In this document: positions 1 through 10,979 of the stretch, in pieces
How the letters are laid out: every line of letters begins with the position of its first letter
How positions within the stretch are numbered: the stretch's first letter is position 1
Assembly (NCBI GenBank): GCA_021401465.1
Contig: JADDMT010000070.1
Coordinates: 62,001-126,000 of the forward strand
Length of the DNA: 64,000 bases
Direction of reading: 5' to 3'
Source of the DNA: Teratosphaeria epicoccoides
Taxonomy: Eukaryota; Ascomycota; Dothideomycetes; Mycosphaerellales; Teratosphaeriaceae
The notes under the pieces: generated by a model
What the model saw: the letters and a program-made list of their open reading frames with translations, nothing else
Databases searched by the model: none
Told to the model about the DNA's origin: nothing
Program-made: the position numbers and the translations under genes

Positions 1-1117
1 GCAGAGTGAGACTTCGTAGATGAGATCAGACAGTCAATTCGATGCGGGCCACCAGCAACAGCCCATGCCGCAGTGAATCTTGTAGGACGGATGGTCAGAT
101 ACTGCTATGTAATATCATCATGCAGGCCTGACAGTCATGCCGTCCGTCAACTGATCGCTTGCTTGGGTTGTGAAGAAAGACTCTGAGAGCATCAATGACC
201 ATCAGATGTCGACCGATCAAATCAGCTGCGTTCCGTCGTAGCGTCGTCAAGCGCATCCTGCTGTTCCGTCCATGATTCATACGCAGACCGATTGTGCTTT
301 GTGGCTTGAGTGAATGATGGGCTGACTTGTAGTACCCGCATCGTTATCCATAGACTGCCTCATTCATCCACCGTCCAAGATCTGGCATGCGATTGCAGAG
401 CTCCAATGTCGTGGTGAAAGCGCTCTGATCGCAAGAGTGTACATGTCCCAGCCGAAACTGGTGGCACAAACGGAGAGTTTTCACATGGATTATAAACGAT
501 GCAAGAGCGACTGGCAAGAAAAGGATCTGACTTGGGGTTGAGTGATCGTACCATTCGGCAATCGGTGCACTACCTGCGCCAATGGATCACTGCTCCACGA
601 GGATCATGGCATGCCGAACCACCAGCAGCTACCTCTCCTTTCCAAATCGTACGAGACAGCCTTATCAGAGCTCGTCATCTTGAGCCTTGCAGCCCGGCGC
701 ACCACCGCTGAGCCACAGCAGCGCGCACCATTCTAGAGTGCTGAAAGATACAGAAACCAACCAAGCAATCTTTTTATCATGACTGTCAGCCTCTCCTCAA
801 GGCCACTGCCACTGAACACCGGAAACGCCTCGCCATGCTTGCAGGATGAAAAGCACAATCATTTGAAACCGACCTCCAGCGACTGCAACTCCTTCACTCA
901 TGCCAGCGCTGCACAACTGGCAGTGAGACCACGTGCGCAGTTGTGTGTTGAGTGATCGAGTTGGTGTCGCATTGCTGAGGTCGTGATGTTGAGGTTGGCA
1001 TCAAAACCCCGTGTAGAAGCAGTGTGTTGTACAAGGCTCGGGCAGTCATAGTGATACACGATGCCATTCGTGATGTAGTCGAAATCCAAGGTATGAATGA
1101 CTTCGCATCCTCAACCT
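1..1117. other. Left edge, no gene recognised
   Basis: Only short open frames of about 60-70 codons on both strands, none with a recognisable motif, codon bias or paired splice sites. The stretch lies downstream of the TATA-binding protein gene, so its right end probably holds that gene's 3' UTR and terminator. Confidence 0.5.
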
Positions 1118-2034
1118 CTAGGTCTTGCGGAAATCCGAGAGCACAGGGTAGATCAGCTCAAAGGCTTGATAGATCTCCTCGCGTACCTTGGCGCCGGTGA
1201 GCACAATCTTGCCTGACACAAAGATCAGGAGCACGATTTTGGGCTTCATCATGCGGTAGATGAGACCTGGAAAGAGCTCAGGCTCGTACGAGCTGAACAT
1301 GTGGTGGCGAGACGCCAGACCCTCCAGACGGATTGGGAACTTGATGTCGCACGAGCCCACGATGTTCTGAATTTTGAAGTCGGTGAACTTGGCATTAAAC
1401 CCAAGCTTCTGAATGATGCGCGCATACTTGCGGCTAGCAAGCTTGCTGTCATCCTCAGACTTGGCGCCGGTGACGACCATCTTGCCTGAGGCGAAAATAA
1501 GAGCAGTGGTTTTGGGCTCACGAATTCTCATGATGACGGCCGCGAAACGCTGGGGGCATGTAAGCAAGAGCCAAGAAGACGACGTTGTGGAACATATTTA
1601 CCTTTGGATTGTACTCAGCGTTACGCGCATGCAGCGCGATAGTCTTGAGGTCCAAGCGGCAGTCAAGGTTGACGGTAGCCACAATGTTCCTTTGCGACAG
1701 AGTCAACACTCATGCTCCAGGAGCACACAATTGCACCAAGAGACGATACTCACTGTAGCGTAGGGACGATGCCACTGACACCCTGTCCTGCGCCAGGCGT
1801 AGCCGCGGGAGTGGCGGGAGTCACCCCGTTGCCAGCTTGCTGCGAGGCATTGCCTCCTTGCGCTTGGGCGTTCACGAGACCGTTCCTGCCATTCGCCTGC
1901 TGCGACTGACCATCTTTCTCAGATGAAGGCGGAGTGAGGTGGCCTGCGCCGCCCGGAAAGGACAGCGAGCTCGGCGCAGTGAAGTCCTTGGCCTGCTGCG
2001 CGGTGGACGGGTGGGTCATGTATGCAGTCTCCAT
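1118..2034 (-). CDS. SPT15: TATA-binding protein (TBP)
   Basis: General transcription factor that binds the TATA element and nucleates preinitiation complexes for RNA polymerases I, II and III in the nucleus. I read three exons: 2034-1754, 1689-1602 and 1549-1118. The introns are 64 and 52 nt, with GTGAGT and GTAAAT donors. The joined frame is 801 nt, 266 residues. The N-terminal third is the variable fungal part (Ser/Pro/Gln/Gly-rich, with LTPPSSEK). The rest is the saddle of two imperfect repeats, beginning at IVPTLQNIVATVNLDCRLDL and including FAAVIMRIREPKTTALIFAS, FKIQNIVGSCDIKFPIRLEG and the second-repeat VLLIFVSGKIVLTGAK, and ending PVLSDFRK. The core is essentially invariant in fungi, so the call is very safe. 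The start is the first ATG in this frame; an upstream noncoding exon is possible. Confidence 0.97.
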
Positions 2035-4310
2035 CTTCACAGCGGTGAGTGATGCGCTCTGGCTTGTGATGCCCGAAGTGCTCTGAAGTGTCGCTGGTTA
2101 GGTCACGCGAAATTGCTCGGCCCTTCGGCGCCGTGACGTGAGGCTCGGACTGTGGACGCGCTATCAATGTGCTCAGTCGCTGGCGCTTAAGCGCTGAGTA
2201 GATGGTCGCTCGGCGCGGACAGAGTTTGTACCAGAAGTGGGAGATGGACAAATCAATGTCTCCCTCACTCGATGCCGAGGTCGGAGTGTGCTGCGAACGC
2301 AGATGTGTCGCGGGGGTCGGAGTCCCGATGTCCAGGCAATGCCAGCAGTGCCCTCGGCGATATTAGAAGTGAGCTGTGATGGTTGTTGTAGCTGGTTAAG
2401 TGAGTTGTCGAAGTGTCGGCACGAGGTTGCAACCGACGCACGGACTGGAAGACTAAGTCAGGTGACTGACCAGTTCTCCTTGTCGCGTGCTTGTGAAAGA
2501 TTGACACACCCTCTGGTTCCCACGAACTGGGCCAGGGAGCTAGGAAAATCGAGTATTGCGACGGATCTCTTGTTCTTGATTATTGGAGCTACGGAAGGTG
2601 TGAATGTGGGTGAATATTGGTGTTGCTTGCGCGGGGGACGGCGTCGAGAAGCAACAGCAGCGACAAGCGGGGAGAGAGGCCGAACGGGGATCGAAGCACT
2701 TTGAGCGGGCGACGTGGGAGCTTAAGTAGCCAGCGGCCTTATCGGCGCTAGCCCGCTTTCAGCACTAGGCTTTTCTCCTTTCTCGGGCAGTGACGACCAT
2801 TCGACTGAACCTTCCAGCTGGCAAATTCATGCGCAGCGAACTCACATGCGACACGTTGCAAGTTGCAATACGCTGCCATCCTCGAACATGGTGGTGAAGC
2901 ATCTTCAGGTCTTGCTTGACGCATTTGACGGTGGTTGTCGATGTATTGACAAAGGACGATGGCGATGAAAGACGTCTGACGACGCCGGCAAGGATCGTGT
3001 GGTTGCTGCTGATTGCGCACACCTCCTATGACTCACACTTGCTCGCGCCGAGCACGCTTTGCGCCTCCCCACTTGGTTCAATACCACTCACGACTGGAAG
3101 CTGTACATTTCTCAACAGAGGCTCGGGGACCTTGCAGACGCGGGTATGAAACTATTGCGTGGCGCAGGAAACATAGCGAAATGGCTGCGATACATAAGAG
3201 CGATCTTGGTTGAAATCGCTGAAGATTGCGTGGCAGGGTACAGCATGAGGCTTCCTGGCATATGCGCGGCAGACCGCATGAATGTTTGTGCAGTCTGTTC
3301 AAGCCGGCTGGAGACTTTGTCGAGCACGATCGCCGTGCAGTGAGATTGTGGCACTTTCTTTTTCGCATGAGCACAGGACGGTGAATTGGCGTGCCAGGCA
3401 CACCTTGCGCACTGGACTGACTTCTTTAGAGAGGGAGGTAGTAACAGCTGCGCATACGACAAAGAATGCGTTATTGCTGTGTGCACCGAGTGAGAAGGAG
3501 CAGTCTGACATGTATCCTCAGACCACCACTCTACATTTGTGCCAAATTCGCAGTGATCGGAGAATACATTCAATAGAGGTCAAGTTTCACTTGATGACAT
3601 GACATGACAAAGGTGCGCTCCGGCAAACGCAGCAACTTGTGCCGTTGGAAAGCATGACTCTGCGACGTTCTTTCCATGCCTGGCACCTAGCCTGACATGC
3701 GCCTTCCTGCAAGCACACGGAGCACCGCCTTTCTCGTTTGACGATGAAGTTTTCGTTGAGACTTTATGTATCGGTAAGGTATAGAGGTAGCTGATCAAGA
3801 CGAGCGACGCAACGAAACACCTTATCTGCACTTTGTTGCTGCTGCTTGCCAGGCCATGCTTAAGCTGGGTATCGCTGTTGCGATGTACCGGTTGCAAACG
3901 CAACACTGGCCGTTTGCACCTACCTGCGACATGCTCCCATCTCGACACATATGTTCTCCACTCCCGATTTACCAGCCACGGCCACCAGCATGATAATCTA
4001 CTGCTGCGTGCATCCCCAGACTTCCCATGCAGCAACCGCAGACTAAAGCAGACAGCACCGCCCATAAGGGCAGCATGGGCTTGCCAGATTCTCTTCCCTT
4101 CCGCTTCCCTGACTGTGCATGAAACGAGGGCTGATCAGCCACTCGATTACGACTTCTTGGTTAATGCTCGCGGCTAAAGCTGTGCCATCGGTGCTCAAGG
4201 AGGTGCCGGGTTGATATGAATCGCTGGGCCTTTTGCAGACTCATGGCATGAGCACATCTCTCTGTGCTGGTGCCGAAGTCAATGGGCCGACATTTTCGGC
4301 ACACAGCTCT
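2035..4310. other. Upstream region of TBP, no gene recognised
   Basis: This 2.3-kb gap should contain the TBP promoter at its left side and the 3' end of the minus-strand oxidase gene at its right. Open frames of up to about 160 codons (for example 3580-4065 minus) have unbiased composition and no recognisable motif, so I do not call them genes. Confidence 0.45.
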
Positions 4311-5735
4311 TCAGCCTCGGCTACGTGGCCGAACGAGGTCCTGGTCTCCTACAGACCCACTCTCAACCACCTTCGCCTGCCCCTTGAGCAGCTCCTCATC
4401 CAACACCATTCCCTTCCTCCCACCCCTCCAGTCATTCGTCCACACATGGTCTTCCTTCTGCCTCTTCGCTGGCCACGTCCACTTTCTTCTCAATTCTCTA
4501 CCCAGCTCATCTCTCTCCTGACCCAGCAAGACATCCACGATTCTCTCGCCAATCACCGGCAAGAACTTGTACGCGTGTCCTGATCCGCCAGTCGCAACGA
4601 ACAGGTTTGAGTACTTCGGGTGGTAGTCGACGAGGTAATCGCCAGTCGGAGTGTCACAGTACCAGCAGATCCTCGTTTGCGTCCACGGCCGGTCTGCAAG
4701 CTCCGGATTTGTACACGCGAGGTAGGCTCTGCATTCTCTGTCGGCTTCGTGTGGGATATTGAGATCGGGGTCGTCTTGTTTTGTTCTCGGGAGAGAGACG
4801 GTAATATGTTCTCCTGCACGCTCCGGATGGGGGACTATGGCTGGGTTGGCATAGCCGTAGCCGTGCCTTGCGACCTTCAGGGTGCCGGGGACTTTTGGTT
4901 GTATTATGAACATGCCGTTGTCCTCATTGAGCAACGTCGGGTTCTGGCCCAGTCGAGCTTGTTCTTCAGGCGTGATATCGATGTATGCAATTGCTTGACC
5001 AGAAGCAGAGGCGATGCCGCGCAGATCAATGAATTTGGGCGTCCAGGCTCCTGCGGCTAGGATGATGAGATCTGCAGTGAGTTTGGAGCCATTGACCAGC
5101 TCCACGCTCTCGACTCTGGCATTGCCAAAGTGCAATTGCTTGACTTCTGCCGTTTTGAAGTCGATTCGGCAGGTCTCTTCGGCAAGCTGCCGCATATATC
5201 TTAGACCGTTCTCCGCATGCACCCAGCCTGACGTCCAGTTCACGTAGCCGGATTGACCGCAATCGCCTGTCATGGTCAACACTCTGCTGACATCTTCTGG
5301 ACTACTGAGCGGCTCAACCTGACCACCCTCCTCTCTTCGGCCTTCTTTGAGACCGAGCGCCTTGACATTCTTCATTGCATTTTCAATGAATTTGTGAGCA
5401 TACTCTACATCGCCAGCATTGCCACCTGACGTTCCTTGATTTGTGACCAAGCAGAGTCCAGCTTCCGTGTAACGCCCATCCGACCCAAATGGACCTCGCC
5501 AGTGCTTGTGCGCGTCCGACATCAACGCAGCGTATAGAGCGTCCGCATAGTCTGCCCGCACAATCCTTGATGAATCAATGCTCGCTGCATCTCTAGCAGG
5601 AAATTCGAGTCGTTCCAACAGAGTGATCTTACTACTTTGGAAAGCTGAACTTTGAGCGAGCTCGTAGGCAGTACCTAAACCAAAGACTCCCGATCCTACA
5701 ATCAAGACTGATGAGGGTATCTGCTTGGAGGTCAT
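4311..5735 (-). CDS. FAD-dependent amine/amino-acid oxidase (saccharopine/pipecolate oxidase-like)
   Basis: A single-exon gene of 474 residues in the DAO family of flavoenzymes, on the branch holding monomeric sarcosine oxidase, fungal fructosyl-amino-acid oxidases and L-pipecolate/L-saccharopine oxidases. These oxidise a secondary amine with O2, releasing H2O2. The N-terminus carries the dinucleotide-binding motif VLIVGSGVFGLGTAYEL (about residues 10-26). It is followed by SRIVRADYAD, characteristic of this branch. Near residue 357, the cysteine of RICWYCDTPTGDYLVDYHP matches the position of covalent FAD attachment in sarcosine oxidase, followed by the FAD-site segment VATGGSGHAYKFLPVIGE. 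The C-terminus ends RPRSRG, so there is no SKL-type peroxisomal signal, unusual for a peroxide-producing relative. The exact substrate cannot be told from sequence. The opposite-strand methyltransferase gene starts about 260 bp away, so the two share a divergent promoter. Confidence 0.87.
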   Translation of the reverse strand: MTSKQIPSSVLIVGSGVFGLGTAYELAQSSAFQSSKITLLERLEFPARDAASIDSSRIVRADYADALYAALMSDAHKHWRGPFGSDGRYTEAGLCLVTNQGTSGGNAGDVEYAHKFIENAMKNVKALGLKEGRREEGGQVEPLSSPEDVSRVLTMTGDCGQSGYVNWTSGWVHAENGLRYMRQLAEETCRIDFKTAEVKQLHFGNARVESVELVNGSKLTADLIILAAGAWTPKFIDLRGIASASGQAIAYIDITPEEQARLGQNPTLLNEDNGMFIIQPKVPGTLKVARHGYGYANPAIVPHPERAGEHITVSLPRTKQDDPDLNIPHEADRECRAYLACTNPELADRPWTQTRICWYCDTPTGDYLVDYHPKYSNLFVATGGSGHAYKFLPVIGERIVDVLLGQERDELGRELRRKWTWPAKRQKEDHVWTNDWRGGRKGMVLDEELLKGQAKVVESGSVGDQDLVRPRSRG

Positions 5736-5993
5736 TTCGCTCTGCAGGCTATCTCAGGCTTAGATACGGGACTAGTGTTACTCCGACTACAATGCACGCT
5801 GGCGAGGTCAGGCTTTGGTGAAGTCGGCTAGTCGGGTGCCAATGCCAAAGTTACGGCCGAAGCCGCGGCGACCACCATGCAGCGGAGCTGTAAACAGATC
5901 ATTGCCAAGCACTAGTTAGACTGCACTTCCCGAGCCCAATCTTATTCATCAACATTCTTTGCACAGTACTCCTTCAGAAAGTGAGCGCGACTG

Positions 5994-7133
5994 ATGCCAC
6001 GCTTCGCTGCCAAATCCCGCAATGTAGTGAACGCCTTGCGGTGGGCTTCTGCAGCCCAGAAACCTCTACCACCTCCATTTGGTCGGTATGGTCGGTTTGC
6101 GAAGGGCCAACCCCGAATCACATCGCGAGTCAATGATAGTCTTCCTGAGAAGTTGCGGCCAGAGAAAGAACCAGCGAGGTCCACTACCCCTGCATCAGGG
6201 CTCGCCAGAGGACAGAGACTTCCATGGGTGGTCTGCTCGTGTCTCGCTGCGGGCATTGGCTTCTACGTCCTAGAGCTGTATGTGGCCGCTCGCAAGCCAT
6301 GCACGAACCCACATGTTGCAGAGCTATCACAGCAGAAAGACGTCGTCGAAAGATATGACACCACGGCTGAGGGCTTTGACAGCGAAGTTGGCTTGTCGGA
6401 GACTTTGATGTTTGTCAATGGCATCAGGAAGAAGTTGGCTCAGAAGTGCCATGGTGACGTTTTGGAAGTCAGCTGTGGCACTGGACGAAATTTAGGCTAC
6501 TTTGATATTGAGGGCGATGATGCAAAGGTTGACAGCCTTACGTTCGTTGACATCAGTCCGCAAATGGTAGAGGTGTGCAAGAAGAAATGGGACGCGTTTT
6601 ATGGTTCTGAAAAGAAGCGGAAGGCGCTGAAGGCGGATCTTAAAGTGCGGTTCATGACCGGTTCTGCCTTGAACGTGATGCCACTCGCACCCTCGGGCAA
6701 GAAGTACGATACTATAATCCAGTCTATGGGCCTATGCAGTACATCGTCGCCACAGCTGCTTCTCACGAATATGGTGAAACATCTGGACACGTCAAACACC
6801 GAATCTCGGATCATTCTACTGGAGCACGGTCGCAGCTATATGACCTGGCTGAACAATATCCTGGATAACGCCGCTGAGAAGCACGCTGAGATTCATGGCT
6901 GCTGGTACAATCGAGAAATCGGTGAGCTAGTCGAGGCTGCGGCTGAACAGACAGGTCTAGAAGTGGTCAAAGAGCGCAGACATCACCTTGGCACAACCTG
7001 GGTGTTCGAGTTGAGACCAAAAGATGAAACAGTCAAAGCTGCGAAGACGCTGTCCGACGAAGTTGCGAAGGCGGGTGAGGCAGAAGAGAAGAAGATCGGG
7101 TGGCTGAATTGGCTCAAAGCTGCATCAGAATGA
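5994..7133 (+). CDS. OMS1: Oms1-like mitochondrial inner-membrane methyltransferase
   Basis: Intronless gene of 379 residues. The N-terminus (about 1-75) is basic, Ala/Arg/Pro-rich and poor in acids, as expected of a mitochondrial presequence. One hydrophobic segment follows (WVVCSCLAAGIGFYVLELYV, about 77-96), then a class I S-adenosylmethionine methyltransferase fold. Its motif I reads DVLEVSCGTGRNLGYF, followed by the acidic strand end LTFVDISPQMV and then RIILLEHGRSY. Yeast Oms1 is an inner-membrane protein found as a multicopy suppressor of OXA1 mutants and is needed for normal respiratory function; its substrate is not settled. The C-terminal 30 residues are charged and variable. The order presequence, membrane anchor, methyltransferase is the main support. 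Other fungal methyltransferases of the UbiE-like superfamily are the alternative. Confidence 0.86.
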   Translation: MPRFAAKSRNVVNALRWASAAQKPLPPPFGRYGRFAKGQPRITSRVNDSLPEKLRPEKEPARSTTPASGLARGQRLPWVVCSCLAAGIGFYVLELYVAARKPCTNPHVAELSQQKDVVERYDTTAEGFDSEVGLSETLMFVNGIRKKLAQKCHGDVLEVSCGTGRNLGYFDIEGDDAKVDSLTFVDISPQMVEVCKKKWDAFYGSEKKRKALKADLKVRFMTGSALNVMPLAPSGKKYDTIIQSMGLCSTSSPQLLLTNMVKHLDTSNTESRIILLEHGRSYMTWLNNILDNAAEKHAEIHGCWYNREIGELVEAAAEQTGLEVVKERRHHLGTTWVFELRPKDETVKAAKTLSDEVAKAGEAEEKKIGWLNWLKAASE

Positions 7134-7927
7134 TTGAGAATCGTGCCCATGTCATTGTGATATTTGAGTCACCGAGAATGGTCGAGTGCATCCTTGTGAA
7201 GCACAATTGTGAGTACCTTCGTTCCTTAGTATTCGTCACCAAGTGCACCTGATGATTTGGATGAAAATTGTTTCAAGACGGAACTGAATCATTTTGATGA
7301 AAACCCATTCTTACTCCTGATCGCCAAGCACTTGTCACCTCTCAGAAGTCATCACCGCAAAGCGGAGAAACTTGACTAATAAGCCTCAGAGCCGTAGCCC
7401 GGATCATCGGAGGCTTAAGCGCTCTGATGGAGCGGCGAGCAACTCACAGTAACCCGGCCAACGCCGTCAATTTTAATGCGGCATGGTCGCCGGCAGGAAT
7501 GTATGTACGCCCCGACGTCCAGCTGAAGTCTGTACCGATAGTAGAATAGCAATACTTCTGCATGAGACTTCGCTGTTCGCCAAGGCTCATAGCAATCGCG
7601 GAAGGCACGCTATACTCTGAGCCATAACCCATCCCTGAGCCAAGACACACCCATACATGTCATCGACATGCAGTGTCGCTCGAATCGAGAAGGTTGTTGG
7701 CTGTCACAAAGCATCGCTGGGAGTCTCGGACATCTCTGGGGTGTGCTCGTGGCTTGCCTGTGCGCCTCAGTAATCAACAATTCTCGCTCCTTGGCGCTGA
7801 TCCCTCACTCCCCTCCGCATCGGTGTCTGCACGGTATCCGGTCTTGTTCTGGCAAGCATATAACTTAGTGCTTTCGGGCCATGGTGAGAAAGAAAAGAAA
7901 GAAGTCGCGCAAGTCCTCTGGAGGGCT
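7134..7927. other. Intergenic, no gene recognised
   Basis: 3' flank of the methyltransferase gene. A 68-codon frame on the minus strand (7444-7650) is the longest continuous one and shows no family signature. It could at most be a terminal exon of the doubtful minus-strand gene to the right. Confidence 0.4.
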
Positions 7928-8722
7928 TCAGAATTTCAAGCGGTGGATCACGTTGCACTCGGCGACCGGAGTAAACACTCGGGAAATCAATGCCATCAAT
8001 TCAATATTCAAGTCCATATTACCTACTTCTCGTAATCTAGGTGCGATGAATTTGTGGATCGAAGAGCTGGCTTTTTCGTATCCTTCGACAATACCGACCA
8101 TACCAGTCGCCGCATCTCGCCTCCGCAATCTCTGCACCTGGTCAACCTCGGTCCGCCCACCTGGCTTGTAGAAGCCGTGCCCCTGGCCCAGGGATTAAAA
8201 CTCAGCATCGCGAGCGATAAGCTTATGAGTGAGAGAGCCATGCGCGTACTTACCGCCTGACTCGTGAGGTCCATCTCTTCTGCCGCCTCGCCCAAGAATC
8301 TCGTGCGCTTGGTCTTTGCCTGCGTCCACAGCCTGATTGATCTAGGGCGCAGCCGAGCCGACGCTGCTTCTGCCCTTATTCATGGCATCCTGTGAAATTC
8401 CCTTTGAAGAGTCCTCTTGCCTCCGAGCTGGTTGCGTTGGGCTCGTCTCGGGAATGTGCGCTACCACGCCTGGAAGGTCACCTTTGACCCCATTGTTAGG
8501 CTGGGAGAGGACGTTACGGGCGGCGTGCCTCTGAGCATACGGTGGAGGACCAGTGACGGCCACGTGAGCTCCCTGATGCTGGCCATCAACTGTTTCTGGC
8601 TCACGAGCGTGAGCGTTGCTGATGTGAGCGTGTGTGAGGTCTCCAGAGCCTGGCTGATAGGACACGTGGGTCAGGCTACTAGCTGTGCATGCCGCGTAGA
8701 CAAGTGCAACTACCAAATGCAT
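7928..8722 (-). pseudogene. Possible small secreted protein, interrupted by an in-frame TAG
   Basis: From an ATG at 8722 an open frame runs 126 codons. It begins with a signal-peptide-like segment (MHLVVALVYAACTASS) followed by a hydrophilic region rich in His, Ser, Gln and Pro. It stops at a TAG (8344-8342), but the same frame stays open for 29 more codons to a consensus donor GTAAGT (8253-8248). Splicing to an acceptor CCAG ending at 8161 (93-nt intron) keeps the frame for about 75 further codons to a TGA at 7928. This suggests one secreted protein carrying a nonsense codon, a small unseen intron ending at CCCTAG, or a chance run of open frame. I recognise no domain. Confidence is low because no homology supports any exon. 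Confidence 0.3.
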
Positions 8723-10979
8723 ATTGCTGGATGGCTCGGGTTACTGCAGCACTAGAAAGCAGGGACAACGTCGAGGCTGCTGAGGAAGGACAATATTGGG
8801 CATGATGAGATGTCTCAGTGATTACAGTCTATGTTGCGCGTCGCGTTTTCATTGTCTGTTTCCGGTGCTTCGTCTTCCGCGGCGAGGGTCCAGTCGGCAG
8901 CGACTACCTCATTCATATCGTTGGACAAAGGGTACGCAAGAGGGAAATACTACTGGGATGGTCTGCCCATGCCTGTGACCGACTAGCACGTCTGAGGTGT
9001 ATTGATTGAACAGGTAGAAGCAGGGCTGAGGTCTTTTGCATGCTGCTTGAAGCCGCGGGCAGCTTCGTATACGCTACACATTATTGCGTAGCCTCGTGGG
9101 TCTCCGCTCCATCGCCACGTGGACCCACGTCAGCATCTGGTCAAGCTGCCCGTGGAGGCTTCCTGATCAACAATCAGCTTGGTATTCTATTGTCAATGAC
9201 GTCCTGGATCACGTACCTTCCTACCACGGCAGATCGTTGTCTGAAACGCTGGCCCTTTTTCGAGTGAACCCAATGCATGTGCCTTGAGGGAGGGTTTGGG
9301 GGCCTCATACCATGACCATACAGTTCCAGTCACCTACGACAGGACCCTGACAGCTCGACACCTGCGCATCAAGGCCCTGATTACTCGCCGCGACTCCTCT
9401 GCGGCTGATGCCATTCCTGAGGTATAGGGCTATTGTTGGAGCTACCACCGGAAGAGCTATCTGTTGAGCAAGCTTGCAGCATTCACAGGAACTAGCTCCG
9501 ACGGAAGCCATTTGAACAGCACCAGTGTGCGGAGGTCGTGCACCTAGCCGGTCGACCGTTTTGCAATCGTCCCCGGGGACTGAGCAACCACACAGAATGA
9601 CGGTCACCATGGATGTCTATGCTTATTAACCAATGCCTGTGACAACACTCCGTGGGGAAGCCGCCCGCCCCTGGCCCCCACATCTATGGCATGTTGCCGC
9701 TGAACGAGCAAGTTCTCCTTGACCGCCTCTGACGGTAGTGCCGACGTCGAGGAAGTGATCGGAAGGGATTACGAGCGCTACAAAGATAGGTATACCACCG
9801 GCGAACATGAGCCGGAGTTCAGCCTGACAATGTTCTGAGAAAGGAGCTACGGAAACAGCTACGCGCGAGCCGCATGGCTACGGTAAGGCCGAAAGAGTGT
9901 TGATTTACACGCTGGTATGCCATACCGATTTCGTGTGTCCACGTTGAGGTTGTGAATGTTTTGAAGATGCGCAAAAACCTGGAGGCGCAGGATTCTGGAG
10001 CTCTTGATTCGTACCTGCCCAGGTGGCCAACACCTGGTGGGAAAGGCAGGCCATGTCGCGTGAGAGCTGCATGACGCTCGAAACGGCTGTGGATCGTCCG
10101 GCTCATCTTCCAGAAAGCAGCCTGATTCGTTCCGAGCTAGCCTATGGAAGCGTGCAAGCGCTCCCCGGCCGTCAAGGAATTTACCGGCAGCTTGTGACGA
10201 AACGATCGTCGAGATTCATGCTTCGCGGGAAGAAGAACGAGCAAAACTCGTCTGCCTGTGTGACCTTTGGTGGCGCCACGTTGTCAATGTTTCTGAGAAC
10301 AGCTACTGATATCAACGTTGAATGGTCTTTGAATGACCGAGCTCTCAAATCCGCGCGTCCAAAAAAGCAACTCGCATAATTTTCTAGCATTTTTAGCCTC
10401 TGACTAGCTTCATCATCCATGCCATCCCAGTTAACGAGGCTTGGGCAACCTGCACTTTCCCGACCCCCTCGCCCCTCATCACACACCTTGCGGTCAGCAA
10501 CCAAGCCCAAGCTGTGACAGGTGCATAGCAGCACGATTATGATTGTGATCGATTCAAGGGGCTTCCGTCCAGCTGCATAGCCTGACACGGCAGGTGGACC
10601 ATCGCCCACTTTGTCATTACTCGGTTGCCACGACAAGCTTAGCTACTGTACATAGGTACCGCCCAGCCGATATTCCGCCATCCAGGAAAGGAGAGTCAGG
10701 TTCAGTCTTACACACCGAGTCACCTTCCAGCACTACCGCAACGTCCTGTGGGCTGCAACCAACATTCAAACGGACCCGCCTCCCACACCTTGCATTAGTC
10801 GCGCGGCCGCATACTGCAAGGCAAGCGTTGACCAATTGGTAGCGAGCTTGTAGCTGGGCAGCATTCCACATCCCAAGGGACGTGTCAGCCTGCGAACGCC
10901 AAAATACTCCGGCGCATTTTTCTACAACTCTCTGGTCATGCTATTGATGCTGTAACAACTCATCGAAAGCCACGCAAAC
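8723..10979. other. Gene-poor stretch, nothing convincing
   Basis: Open frames of 60-150 codons occur on both strands (for example 9305-9610 and 10181-10636 minus), but none shows a known motif, a clean signal peptide or a coherent exon chain. The right end must hold the promoter of the Gds1-type gene. Confidence 0.45.

Noticed and set aside
3580..4065. 161-codon minus-strand frame upstream of TBP
   Set aside because: No motif, no codon bias, overlaps a plus-strand frame of similar quality.
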